Below, one piece after another: positions 9,871 to 18,689 of a stretch of DNA of 33,395 bases. Within the stretch, counting starts at the first letter, position 1, and the number at the start of each line of letters is the position of its first letter. The DNA comes from Verrucomicrobiaceae bacterium (GTDB taxonomy: Bacteria; Verrucomicrobiota; Verrucomicrobiia; Verrucomicrobiales; Akkermansiaceae), in assembly GCA_027487355.1 (NCBI GenBank), contig JAIYDT010000348.1, positions 1-33,395 of the forward strand, written 5' to 3'. Below the pieces are notes generated by a model. That model was not told the origin of the DNA. It saw nothing but the letters and a program-made list of their open reading frames with translations, and did no database searches. The position numbers were made by a program, and so were the translations under genes.

Positions 9871-10908
9871 TCAGATGAAACGAACGATCAGGGCCCGTTT
9901 TCTTTTGGACTGGATCCAGCGATCATACTCCCCGGCGGTCTTCTTGCGGCGGACGCGGTCTTCGACCATTTCCTGAACCTTTTCATCGGAAAGGGAAGGG
10001 GACGGACCTGGAACCTTCTTGATGACCTTCACCACCGTGAACCCCTGTGGGTCCTCCAACGGGCCGAGCACCTTGCCGATTTCGGCATCGGAGAGGATGG
10101 AGGCGAATTCCGGTGACAGCTCAATCCGCGGAACGTTATTCTGAATCCCTCCGCTTTCTGCAAACGCATCCTTGGAGTGGGCCTTTGCCAGTTCGGCGAA
10201 ATCCTTTCCGGCCTGGAGCTGGGTCACCAGGTCCTCGGCGATGGCCAACTGGCTCTCCGGAGTCGAGATGGCACCCGATGAATCGGAGCGCGGAATGAAG
10301 ATCTTTTGGAACGAAAGAACGTCCTTCGAAATGTCGCGCAAGCTTCCCTTGATCTCCGCATACTCCTTGGCCACTTCATTCGGCAGCGGTGGAGGAGCGT
10401 CGGCGATGTGCTTGGCACGCATCGCCTGCACCACCAGCTTCTCCTCGGTCATCTTCTTGTAACCGTCCATCGTCAGACGGTTCTTCTTCAGCTCGTCGAG
10501 AAACTTCGCTTCGTCGCCGTTGTAGAGGTCCCGGACCTGGCGGTCGATCTCTTCCCTGATGATGGAGGGCTTGATGGAGGCTCCGATCTGCTTGAACTCG
10601 TCGAGGATGATTTCGCGATCAATGAGTTCATCAAGCACCTTGTTGCGGGACTCCTTGAGGATCCGTTCAAACTCAGCACCGCGCCTCGGGAACTGGGCCA
10701 TGAGCTGGGCATAAACTGGAGCGAGCAGGAAGGATACCTGGCTCTTGGTGATGATGCGGCCGTTGACCTTGGCAGCGGGGCCATTGACCTCGATGGGTCC
10801 CGAAGGTCTGGCTGGGCCGGGAACGGGCTGGGGCACCGGAAGCTGCTGTGGCTCAGCGTGGGCGGAGGCCGCGAGGCAGAGGGTGGTGAAAATGGTTTGA
10901 AGCTTCAT
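9871..10908 (-). CDS. SurA/PpiC-like periplasmic peptidylprolyl isomerase / chaperone
   Basis: 345 aa; signal peptide 'MKLQTIFTTLCLAASAHA'; 'VNGRIITKSQV' N-terminal chaperone motif; parvulin-like region 'DFAELAKAHSKDAFAESGGIQNNVPRIELSPEFASILSDAEIGKVLGPLEDPQGFTVVKV'. Confidence 0.85.
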   Translation of the reverse strand: MKLQTIFTTLCLAASAHAEPQQLPVPQPVPGPARPSGPIEVNGPAAKVNGRIITKSQVSFLLAPVYAQLMAQFPRRGAEFERILKESRNKVLDELIDREIILDEFKQIGASIKPSIIREEIDRQVRDLYNGDEAKFLDELKKNRLTMDGYKKMTEEKLVVQAMRAKHIADAPPPLPNEVAKEYAEIKGSLRDISKDVLSFQKIFIPRSDSSGAISTPESQLAIAEDLVTQLQAGKDFAELAKAHSKDAFAESGGIQNNVPRIELSPEFASILSDAEIGKVLGPLEDPQGFTVVKVIKKVPGPSPSLSDEKVQEMVEDRVRRKKTAGEYDRWIQSKRKRALIVRFI

Positions 10909-11004
10909 GGCGAGGAAAGAGGCCTAAATCGTCCGGGGATCTTTGGAGCGACGTTTGGATTGTCTTTTCCCTACGAATCGAATGCAAGCGGGGAGTGGGG
11001 CTTG

Positions 11005-11949
11005 CTACGGAGCACGGTGACCGCAGCTTTCCTTGGCAAACTGTGAAATGGCTCCCATCAACTCGGGGTGGAGCGGGAGGTCTGGATTCGAATAGGAGAG
11101 AATCTGGGCTTCGAGATCGGAAGGAACCCTTTTCAGGACGTGGTTCATGCCCTCGACCCTGACGATTTTCGCGCCGGGCAGCGACCTCTGCAGGGCCTCG
11201 GCGTCGGAAACGGGAATCTGGATGTCGGTCGTTCCATGTACCAACAGTGTCGGGCAGGTGAGTCTCGCGATTTCCTCGGTGGGAGAATATCGGAACCACG
11301 AGATGAGGTAAGGTTGGACGCTCTTGCGAAAAAGCGGATCGAGGCCACCGGAGACCTTCTTCACAGGAACACCCTGATCGAGTTGCTGAAGGATGATGCC
11401 GGCTTCGGCAAGCAGTTCAGGCGTCAACTTGGTGGCGATCTGCTCACGGAGCAGAACCGAGGCGCGACGCGAGGTGCCAGAAAGCGAAATGCAGCCTGCA
11501 ACCGGATGCCTGGAAGCCGCGATCATGCCAATCAATGCCCCTTCGCTGTGACCCAGCACGACGACCTTCTTGAAGCCCTGCTTTGTCTCCAAAAACTCGA
11601 TCCATGCGACCGCATCGTCAATGTAGGTCTCGAAGCGGAGGTTTTCCTCCTTCAGTCCCGCTGCCTTGCTGGCGCCGATTCCACGCTTGTCGATGCGGAG
11701 TGAGGCGATGTTTCGCTCGGCCAGGTCGGTGGCGATCATCTTCAACGCATCATTCTTTCCAGGAAGCCCGAGGGAATTCCCATCACGGTCGGTCGGCCCT
11801 GAACCGGGCAGGATCAACACGGCGCAGTCCGAGGTCTTGCTTGAGCCTTCCAAGGTGCCGCGCAACAGTCCGTTGGGAGTGGTCAGCTCCACGTCCGATC
11901 CGGCGAAGGAAAGGCCGATCAAAGGTAGGGCGAGGAGCAGTCGTTTCAT
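11005..11949 (-). CDS. Secreted alpha/beta hydrolase (peptidase S9/BAAT-like fold)
   Basis: Start chosen at MKRLLLALPLIGLSFAGSDVELTTPNGLLRG (ORF extends to 11991). 'VLILPGSGPTDRDGNS', nucleophile elbow 'VVLGHSEGALIG', 'LLVHGTTDIQIPVSDAEAL', 'GMNHVLK'. Confidence 0.88.
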   Translation of the reverse strand: MKRLLLALPLIGLSFAGSDVELTTPNGLLRGTLEGSSKTSDCAVLILPGSGPTDRDGNSLGLPGKNDALKMIATDLAERNIASLRIDKRGIGASKAAGLKEENLRFETYIDDAVAWIEFLETKQGFKKVVVLGHSEGALIGMIAASRHPVAGCISLSGTSRRASVLLREQIATKLTPELLAEAGIILQQLDQGVPVKKVSGGLDPLFRKSVQPYLISWFRYSPTEEIARLTCPTLLVHGTTDIQIPVSDAEALQRSLPGAKIVRVEGMNHVLKRVPSDLEAQILSYSNPDLPLHPELMGAISQFAKESCGHRAP

Positions 11950-12016
11950 GAAACCAGTTAGGTTGTCGATCACACGACATTCAGGCATCAATCAGCCCGT
12001 GGAAGCAAGCCAAGGG

Positions 12017-12047
12017 AAAGCGGGATTCAGCAGATCGGAACCGCTTT
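12017..12047. terminator. Weak hairpin in the intergenic region between the CPBP protease and hydrolase genes
   Basis: AAAGCGG (12017-12023) / CCGCTTT (12041-12047) with a 17-nt loop, followed on + by TTC then a G7 run; may also be part of the upstream region of the hydrolase. Confidence 0.2.
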
Positions 12048-12200
12048 TTCTGGGGGGGCTGAAAATTCACCCTGGTCAGAGATGCTGCCGAACTTTCCGC
12101 AGAGCTATTGAGGCAAAGGGAGGCCCAGGAGTCACCTACCCTCATCCTCTCCTTGATTCTCGGCGTTCGCACCGTGCCTGCGGTGATGAAACGCGAACCG

Positions 12201-13121
12201 TCACCCTTGGCCGATGGAATTTTCAGAAAGCCTGTCATTGGCAGTGCGCTTCCAGATCGGAGGCACGATCTTTCCACGCTTCGCCGCCATGACCAACATG
12301 ACGATTCCAGTCGAGGTGCAGAGGAACAGGGCAAGGATGGAGGACTCAACCCCGAAGTTGCCGCCTGTTAGATAGTCGGGGCCTTGGACCGTGGATCGAA
12401 TAAGACCTTGCGAGGCGTCATTGCCGGAGACGATGCTCGAGAAGATCGCCGATTGCGTGTAGTTCCATGCGACGTGGAAACCGATGCTCAGCCACAGACG
12501 GCGAGTGAGCATGTAGGCCGCAGCCAGCAGGGTGCCTGCCTCCACCGCGATGAACAGCGCGCCTTCCAGGGTGCCCTGAGGATTGATCAGATGGGTGAGG
12601 CCGAAGACGAGCGAGGACACCACGAGCGCGGCCCAACTGCCGAACCACTTCTCCACGGACCCGAAAAGCACCCCACGGAACAAGAGTTCTTCGAAGACCC
12701 CCGAACTCAGTGCCATCGCGATCGCCGGCACCATGAAACTCATGGGGTTCAGTCCATTCACGCGATAGATGCCGAGGGCCATCAGGACCAGTTCGCATGT
12801 GGCATAGAGGCCTGCGCCGATCAGCAGGCCGACGCCGAGTTCGCGTCCCATGCCGGGCAAGGCCAGTTCGGAGACGGACCGCTGTTCGATGAAACGGGCA
12901 TAGGCGCGATAGATCGTGAGTCCCGCGATGGCCAGCGCAACGATGTGCTGCACTTCCTTGAACGGGTCTCCCGCAAAGCTCGTCATCACATCCGTGTTCA
13001 GACCCAACATCATCAACAGGACGAATCCAAGGACCACGATTCGCACCAGCGGCGAGCGGATGATACGACGTGCAAGACCGGCAGGTGCCTGGGCTGATGG
13101 AGCTGTTGGGATTTCATTCAT
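12201..13121 (-). CDS. CPBP family intramembrane (CAAX-type) metalloprotease
   Basis: 306 aa, multiple TM segments; 'FEELLFRGVLFGSVEKWFGSWAALVVSSLVFGLTHL' and 'GFHVAWNYTQS' correspond to CPBP motifs EExxxR / FxxxH / HxxxN. Confidence 0.9.
   Translation of the reverse strand: MNEIPTAPSAQAPAGLARRIIRSPLVRIVVLGFVLLMMLGLNTDVMTSFAGDPFKEVQHIVALAIAGLTIYRAYARFIEQRSVSELALPGMGRELGVGLLIGAGLYATCELVLMALGIYRVNGLNPMSFMVPAIAMALSSGVFEELLFRGVLFGSVEKWFGSWAALVVSSLVFGLTHLINPQGTLEGALFIAVEAGTLLAAAYMLTRRLWLSIGFHVAWNYTQSAIFSSIVSGNDASQGLIRSTVQGPDYLTGGNFGVESSILALFLCTSTGIVMLVMAAKRGKIVPPIWKRTANDRLSENSIGQG
12365..12372 (+). repeat. CTGTTAGA octamer copy 1
   Basis: 'gccgcCTGTTAGAtagtc'; in - strand CPBP gene as TAT CTA ACA GGC. 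Confidence 0.6.
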
Positions 13122-13334
13122 GGCGGTGTTCGAAAAGCATGGGTGATTCCTGCCTGGCCCCGGAGAAGCCTATCAGTCAACGAATTGGTGTTTTCCCTAC
13201 CTGAAAGGTGGATGTCTTGCAAACAGCTTTCAAGTCTTGATCGCGATGGAGGCGAACGCTCGAGAAGAATGGATGCACCCGTTTGGGTTTCTTTGCTGGT
13301 TCTTTGCGCTCTCTCTGATCAGAAACATCTTCGG

Positions 13335-15560
13335 ATGAATCATCTGCTGTCCTTCATCATCGTGTGGTTCCTGATTCCGTTCTCGTTGGCGGTCGATCCG
13401 GCACCTGCGGACTGGATGCCGCGTCTGGAGGACCGAACCGGCCTCTGGTGGGTGAATGGTCCGCCGAAGATGTTTCAAGGGGAGGAGCGCCCCAAGGAGG
13501 ATGTCCTCGGTTTCCTGGTCGGCGGGCAGACGATGTTTTTCGATTCGCGTCGGGTGAAACCGGTTGAGGGTGACTGGGAGTGCGCGCTGGTGGCCGATGG
13601 CCGACGTTACCTTTGCACCGGGCATCAGCAGCCGGAAGATGAGTGGCGGCAACCGGTGCGCATCGTGGAGAGCGGACGCTTTTTCCAGCGTGTTGCGATC
13701 GAGGGACTGACCTTTGCAGACTCTAACGGAGAGGTCTTCGCGGGAACCGCACGTCTGGAGATCAGTGTCTGGCCGGACAGGCTGGCCTATCGATTGGAAA
13801 GCGGGTCCGGGGCAGTTCTTGCACTGCGGAGCGGCGGGAAGTCGTTGGAGGGAACGGGAAGTGTCTCGCTTGAATTTTCGAAGGGGCAGTCGGAGGCCGT
13901 GGTGGAATCGGAGCTGAAGGTCACGCGCGATGACGCGCTTGGTTGCCATCAGCTGGAGCTGCCGGAGAAGGCATGGAGCAATTCGAGCGGGACCTATTAT
14001 CCGGAGGAGCATCTCGACCGCATCGACCGCAGGCGGGTGACGCTGCGCAATGATGGCGATCAACCCACGGTGGCGAGGTTGATGTTCACGCAGGGAAATC
14101 ATCTTCCGATCACGGGCTTTACGCCGATGTTGTGCGAACCCGACGGCACGCCCACGGGCATTCCGGTGCAGGTTTCGAAGAACTGGCACATGCGTGCCGA
14201 GAAGGGGCGTCTGACCCACGACGGTCAGTGGTTCCATGGCTTCACGTGGGTGCGGGTACCGCCGAAGACACGACGCGAGTTCGTGCTTCAGATGGTCCAT
14301 GCCCGCTATGGTGGCGTGTGTGCGGCGTCGCATGCCCAGCTTTGCCTCATCGGTTGGGGGCACAACCAGTTCTGGGATGAGGCCGCCGTAGGCAGTTTCG
14401 GGGAAAGCATCTGCTTCGAGCCGGGTCGGGTGCAGCGCCGTTGCTTCATCACGGACATGCGGCCGCTCATGACGCTTTCGGAAGAGCCCAACTCGAAACG
14501 CTGGGGTTGGGCCGGCAATTGCGGGGGCGGCGATTTCCTGCTCTGGAAGGATCCTCAAGGCCGCTATCAGACGATGAAGGCCACTCGGACGGACTACCGC
14601 GCACACGGCCCCTGCCTGACCGATGTCGGCTACAGCGAGGAATCGAGTGGCGGCGAGATCACGGCCCGCATGGACGTTTCGGTGCCCGCCGCGAACGATC
14701 ATCTGCGCACCTTCCTGAGGCTGCGTTATGATGTGAGAAAGCCTGTTAGATGGAAGAGACTCGCGTTCTTCCAGCTTGGTGCGGATTTCTACAACAATGT
14801 GCCTGCGAGGAAGATCGCTGTTGGTGACCTTGGTGGTCTCCGTGACGAGTGGCAGCCACGACTGTTGAAGGATGAATATGACAGGACCTCGTTCCCACTC
14901 AACGGTGCGGGTTCATGGGTCTCCGCGCATGGATTGGAAGGTGCCCAGCTTGAAAAGGGCCACGCCGCAGCCAGTCGCGGGCTGATCGTGCGTTCATGGC
15001 GGGCCGTCCTCGGTGGCAGGCCTGCTTCGCCTCATCTGGCGACTTATGGCACCGAGTGGGGTCGCAGCAATCATCGGACCTCCATCGATCTTGTGCCACC
15101 GCCGGATGTCACCGAACTGAAGCCCGGGGACTTCATCGAGGCGGAGCTGGAGCTGGTTGTCTTTCCAGCCAAGGCCGCCGCCTACTATGGCCCGGATTCC
15201 TTGTTTCGAGGCATGCTCGATCGCGATGCCGACTCTTGGCGGCCGGTTCATCGTGAAGCACGAGGCAATGCCCTTCAACCGGTCGCAAAGCTGGGAACCA
15301 TCGTGAACGCCTATCCCTTGGTGGTGGCTGTCGATCAGGACCAACACGCGCAGGTCACCGTCTCCGGCGGGCTTGGCCACCTGCCGGTCACCTTGACCGG
15401 CTTGAAGTCGCCCCAAGGGCATCGCGTGCTCGTGAATGGCCAGCCATTGACCGCCTGGCAGACCGATTGGAACGCCTCGACCCAACGCTGGCAGATTGTC
15501 TGCAACGTGCCTGTACGGGGCGAGTCCGGGATCGAGGTCGTATTGGAAGATGCAAAGTAG
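13335..15560 (+). CDS. Large secreted protein of unknown function
   Basis: Start chosen at MNHLLSFIIVWFLIPFSLAVDPAPADW (signal peptide); ORF open from 13143; ~741 aa; no family recognised by eye. Confidence 0.75.
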   Translation: MNHLLSFIIVWFLIPFSLAVDPAPADWMPRLEDRTGLWWVNGPPKMFQGEERPKEDVLGFLVGGQTMFFDSRRVKPVEGDWECALVADGRRYLCTGHQQPEDEWRQPVRIVESGRFFQRVAIEGLTFADSNGEVFAGTARLEISVWPDRLAYRLESGSGAVLALRSGGKSLEGTGSVSLEFSKGQSEAVVESELKVTRDDALGCHQLELPEKAWSNSSGTYYPEEHLDRIDRRRVTLRNDGDQPTVARLMFTQGNHLPITGFTPMLCEPDGTPTGIPVQVSKNWHMRAEKGRLTHDGQWFHGFTWVRVPPKTRREFVLQMVHARYGGVCAASHAQLCLIGWGHNQFWDEAAVGSFGESICFEPGRVQRRCFITDMRPLMTLSEEPNSKRWGWAGNCGGGDFLLWKDPQGRYQTMKATRTDYRAHGPCLTDVGYSEESSGGEITARMDVSVPAANDHLRTFLRLRYDVRKPVRWKRLAFFQLGADFYNNVPARKIAVGDLGGLRDEWQPRLLKDEYDRTSFPLNGAGSWVSAHGLEGAQLEKGHAAASRGLIVRSWRAVLGGRPASPHLATYGTEWGRSNHRTSIDLVPPPDVTELKPGDFIEAELELVVFPAKAAAYYGPDSLFRGMLDRDADSWRPVHREARGNALQPVAKLGTIVNAYPLVVAVDQDQHAQVTVSGGLGHLPVTLTGLKSPQGHRVLVNGQPLTAWQTDWNASTQRWQIVCNVPVRGESGIEVVLEDAK
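14743..14750 (+). repeat. CTGTTAGA octamer copy 2
   Basis: 'gaaagcCTGTTAGAtggaag'; in + strand gene as CCT GTT AGA TGG. Confidence 0.6.
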
Positions 15561-15585
15561 ATGCCGAATCATGAGGCCTGCTTCT

Positions 15586-16101
15586 TCAGCGGATGGGCGT
15601 CACTGATTCGGGTTGGGATTTGTCGCTTCCCGAAGACTTTGAATCAGGGCTAGCAGCGGCTTGATCAGAACTGGCTTGGGTGGCATTCGCATTCTCCAGG
15701 ACCTTGAAGTTGGTCATCAAGCCGACCGGGACTTCGCGCTTCCCTGCAACGTTGCGGGATGCAGCCGTCAAGCGATCCGCCGCAGCATCCAACTGTTCCT
15801 GATTTGTAGCCATGATCAATGTGCCTCCACCCTGATGAATGATGATATAGCCATCTTCACCCGGTGCGGGGCGCCACGGACGAATTTCCATCCAAACGCA
15901 GCAGACCGGGTTCCGGTCGAGCTGCGACGAAGTCATCCCGAAGTACTTGGCGGTTCTTTCCGCAGTGGCACGATGTGCGGCAGTGCTGTCCTTCGGGATC
16001 GCAAAGCCAGCGAATGGTTGGGCATGACTTGTCTGCGGTGATCCGAGGATCGAACAAATCAGGGCTGCAGCGACTGCGAGAATTGAAAGTTTTTGTTTCA
16101 T
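15586..16101 (-). CDS. Small secreted hypothetical protein
   Basis: 171 aa; signal peptide 'MKQKLSILAVAAALICSILGSPQTSHA'; Ser-rich C-terminus. Confidence 0.7.
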   Translation of the reverse strand: MKQKLSILAVAAALICSILGSPQTSHAQPFAGFAIPKDSTAAHRATAERTAKYFGMTSSQLDRNPVCCVWMEIRPWRPAPGEDGYIIIHQGGGTLIMATNQEQLDAAADRLTAASRNVAGKREVPVGLMTNFKVLENANATQASSDQAAASPDSKSSGSDKSQPESVTPIR

Positions 16102-16177
16102 GAAATCTTCTGTTCAACCATCACCATTTTAGAGCACCAGACAGACTGAAATGAAAGCTCGAAAACCAGGAATGGCG

Positions 16178-16999
16178 TCAACGCCGGTTCGGTGTCTCGG
16201 CTTCGGGGTTTCGTTTGACAATGGCTTGAATCGCGGCATCGGCCCTCGATCGGACTGACAATGCACCAGTATATCTTTTATCGTTGGCAATCCGGTGAAG
16301 GGCCGGAAGCGCTCGACGACTGCCGACCTTCCCAAGCGCTGAGCAGGCGTTTACTTTGATCCATGAGCTGTTGCGTGAAAGCGCTTCGATCAGCTCTTGT
16401 TCCACCTCCGGGAATGCCAAGTATCCCAACGCCTGTGCGGCATCCCCAGAAAGGCGGTCATCCGGATCCTTGAGCAACTCAAGAAGTGGTTGAAGCGCCC
16501 TTTTGTCTCCAGATTTCCCAAGTGCAAATACAACTGCTGAGCGGTTCAACTGCTTTTTGTCCAGCTCCGCTAGAAGCTCTAGCACAAGACTTTCATGCGG
16601 CTTAAGGCAAGCGAGCCAAAGACCCCACAGATTTTCACCATCTCGGATTTCCCGGAGAATTGCTTCCGGTTTGAGGCTGTCTTCAACGTGACGCTTGATT
16701 ACCGACAAGGGCTGGGATTCCGGCAAGCTGGCCACGGTGAGCCCGACAACGCGTGCAGCATGTCGGCGACTATGCCCTGTCCAAAGATCCATTGCAGCAG
16801 CGCATCGCTCGTCAACGGAACCCTTGTCCAACTTGCCCGCAAGGGTCTCTTCCTGCTCATTCAGCAAGACGGCGCAGCCAAACTGTAGCTCGCTCGGTTG
16901 CGAATAGAAGAAGGGTGAATTCTTCAGGGGCTCAGCAATGACCGGCCCGGCTGCCTCAATCAGAATCAAGAAGGCAAATTTAGCGGAAAGAGGATGCAT
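16178..16999 (-). CDS. Secreted HEAT-repeat protein
   Basis: 273 aa; N-terminal signal-like segment; 'GKSGDKRALQPLLELLKDPDDRLSGDAAQALGYLAFPEVEQELIEALSRNSSWIKVNACSALGKVGSRRALPALHRIA' HEAT repeats. Confidence 0.82.
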   Translation of the reverse strand: MHPLSAKFAFLILIEAAGPVIAEPLKNSPFFYSQPSELQFGCAVLLNEQEETLAGKLDKGSVDERCAAAMDLWTGHSRRHAARVVGLTVASLPESQPLSVIKRHVEDSLKPEAILREIRDGENLWGLWLACLKPHESLVLELLAELDKKQLNRSAVVFALGKSGDKRALQPLLELLKDPDDRLSGDAAQALGYLAFPEVEQELIEALSRNSSWIKVNACSALGKVGSRRALPALHRIANDKRYTGALSVRSRADAAIQAIVKRNPEAETPNRR

Positions 17000-17269
17000 C
17001 GCAGTCTGTTTTGTTCCCAGAGTTAAAAGGTATCGGCAGGATTTGGGGGCTGGCCGATCACTCAGTGAGCAGGGTGCAATGGAGACCTGGTATCACGCAT
17101 GTTTTCATGGATCATCAATCCCGATATGTGGATTCGCCACGCTGGTTGGTCAAGCTGGAAGTGGGGCGTTGAAGGTTTGGGCAGTTCGACGCTTGATTCG
17201 AAGCCGGCTATTCCTTGGCCTGATGACTTCATGGGGTGGAGATGGATCAAGTTGGGATCCGATTAGCAC

Positions 17270-17277
17270 CTGTTAGA
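17270..17277 (+). repeat. CTGTTAGA octamer copy 3
   Basis: 'ttagcacCTGTTAGAtcaacc'; supplies the TAA stop codon of ruvC on the - strand. Confidence 0.6.
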
Positions 17278-17776
17278 TCAACCGCCGCTCCAGCAGCTTC
17301 GCCTTCAGCGGATCACTGGCTTGGAGGTGGGCGATGCCGATGGCGAGGGCGTCCGCCGCATCATGGGGGGGCGTTTCGTCGAGCCCCAAAAGCGCCCGGA
17401 CCATGAAGGCGACCTGGTTCTTGTCGGCGTTGCCGTTGCCAACCACGGCGGACTTCACCTTTTTCGGAGCATATTCGTAAACGTTCAATCCGCGTTCGGC
17501 GGCCGCGATGAGGGCTGCGGCGCGGGCGGCTCCCATGCTGATGGCGGTGCGGTGGGACTGGACGTAGATGATGCCTTCCACCGCAACCTCATCCGGCTGA
17601 TACTGCTCGATGATATGACCGAGGTGGGTTCTAACAGCTGCGAGCGCGGCCGACTGCGGCAGGCGGTCGGGAATGCGGATGACGTCGTAGGTGACGGCCT
17701 TCAGGATCCGCGCATCGCCCTCGATCACGGCATACCCGGTGTTGCGGATGGCAGGGTCGATGGCGAGGACACGCAT
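17273..17776 (-). CDS. ruvC: Crossover junction endodeoxyribonuclease RuvC
   Basis: Start chosen at MRVLAIDPAIRNTGYAVIEGD (17776); 'DEVAVEGIIYVQSHRTAISMGAARAAALIAAAERGLNVYEYAPKKVKSAVVGNGNADKNQVAFMVRALLGLDETPPHDAADALAIGIAHLQ' is typical RuvC. Confidence 0.95.
   Translation of the reverse strand: MRVLAIDPAIRNTGYAVIEGDARILKAVTYDVIRIPDRLPQSAALAAVRTHLGHIIEQYQPDEVAVEGIIYVQSHRTAISMGAARAAALIAAAERGLNVYEYAPKKVKSAVVGNGNADKNQVAFMVRALLGLDETPPHDAADALAIGIAHLQASDPLKAKLLERRLI
17630..17637 (-). repeat. CTGTTAGA octamer copy 4
   Basis: TCTAACAG on + strand; in ruvC as GCT GTT AGA ACC. Confidence 0.6.
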
Positions 17777-17790
17777 GATGGGTTTTGAAA

Positions 17791-18684
17791 TCAGCCAACC
17801 ATGGGCATCACATCGACGCCGACGGACAAGCGCTGGCCACCCGCACCCAGGGTCACGCCGCGCAGTGGACTGACATCGGTGAAGTCGCGCCCCCAGGCGA
17901 CGGTGATGTGGCGTTGGGCGGGAAAGATGCCGTTGGTAGGGTCGGCGTCGATCCAGCCGTGCTTGTCTCCGCAGAACAGGGAGATCCACGCGTGGGAGGC
18001 GTCGGCTCCGGTGAGCTTCGGTTTTCCAGGAGGCGGAAGGGTTTCGAGGTAGCCGCTGATGTAGCGGGCGGGCAGGCCGATCGAGCGGATGCAGGCGAGC
18101 ATCAGGTGGGCGAAATCCTGACAAACTCCGGCCCGATTCCGCAGCACATCGTGCACCGGAGTGGCCACGTCGGTGGCGCGGGTGTCAAAACGGAACTCGC
18201 GGAAGATGCGTTTCATGAAGGCTTCGAGAGCGGCGAGAATCGGTCGTCCCGGAGGGAAATCCGGCAGGGCATACTCGGCGAATTCGCGGGCCACCGGGAC
18301 CATCGGCGAAGCAAAGCGGAACTCGCCGGCGGCGGATGACGGGGTGAGCATCGGAGCCTGGCAGGCATCGCGCACGAATTCCCAAGCTGGAGTTGCGGCG
18401 GGATCGGGAAGTTCGCTTGGCATGACTTCGACGAAGCTGCGCGAGATGACATCCAGTTCGGTGTGACGGCCTTCAATCTCGAAGTACGTGGTCACATTCC
18501 CGAAGGCATCCGAGTGCACGCTGCGGCCGACCGGTTGCGGGGTGATCTGCAGTTCATGCCACGGACAACGCTGGGTCGGCAACGGTCGCGGGGCGAGGTG
18601 GGCCAGGTGGTGCGACACGGTGACCGCCCCCTCATAGAGGTAGCGGGTGCGATGCACGATCTGGTATTGCACGGCTGCGGGCAT
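17791..18684 (-). CDS. Transglutaminase-like family protein (bacterial TGase N-terminal + TGase core)
   Basis: Start chosen at MPAAVQYQIVHRTRYLYEGAVTVSHHLAHLAPRP; Cys-His-Asp triad context 'AGVCQDFAHLMLACIRSIGLPARYISGYLET...DASHAWISLFCGDKHGWIDADPTNG'. Confidence 0.9.
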   Translation of the reverse strand: MPAAVQYQIVHRTRYLYEGAVTVSHHLAHLAPRPLPTQRCPWHELQITPQPVGRSVHSDAFGNVTTYFEIEGRHTELDVISRSFVEVMPSELPDPAATPAWEFVRDACQAPMLTPSSAAGEFRFASPMVPVAREFAEYALPDFPPGRPILAALEAFMKRIFREFRFDTRATDVATPVHDVLRNRAGVCQDFAHLMLACIRSIGLPARYISGYLETLPPPGKPKLTGADASHAWISLFCGDKHGWIDADPTNGIFPAQRHITVAWGRDFTDVSPLRGVTLGAGGQRLSVGVDVMPMVG

Positions 18685-18689
18685 GGGAG

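Noticed and set aside
12384-13097. 237-aa plus-strand ORF opposite the CPBP protease
   Set aside because: Antisense shadow; D/H/Q/R-rich with no motif, while the opposite strand has CPBP signatures.
13230-14702. 490-aa minus-strand ORF antisense to the secreted orphan
   Set aside because: Arg/His/Pro-rich shadow ORF without recognisable domains; the + frame has a signal peptide and normal composition.
17777-18124. N-terminal extension of the RuvC ORF
   Set aside because: Overlaps the transglutaminase gene in another frame; RuvC homology begins at MRVLAIDPAIRNTGYAV.
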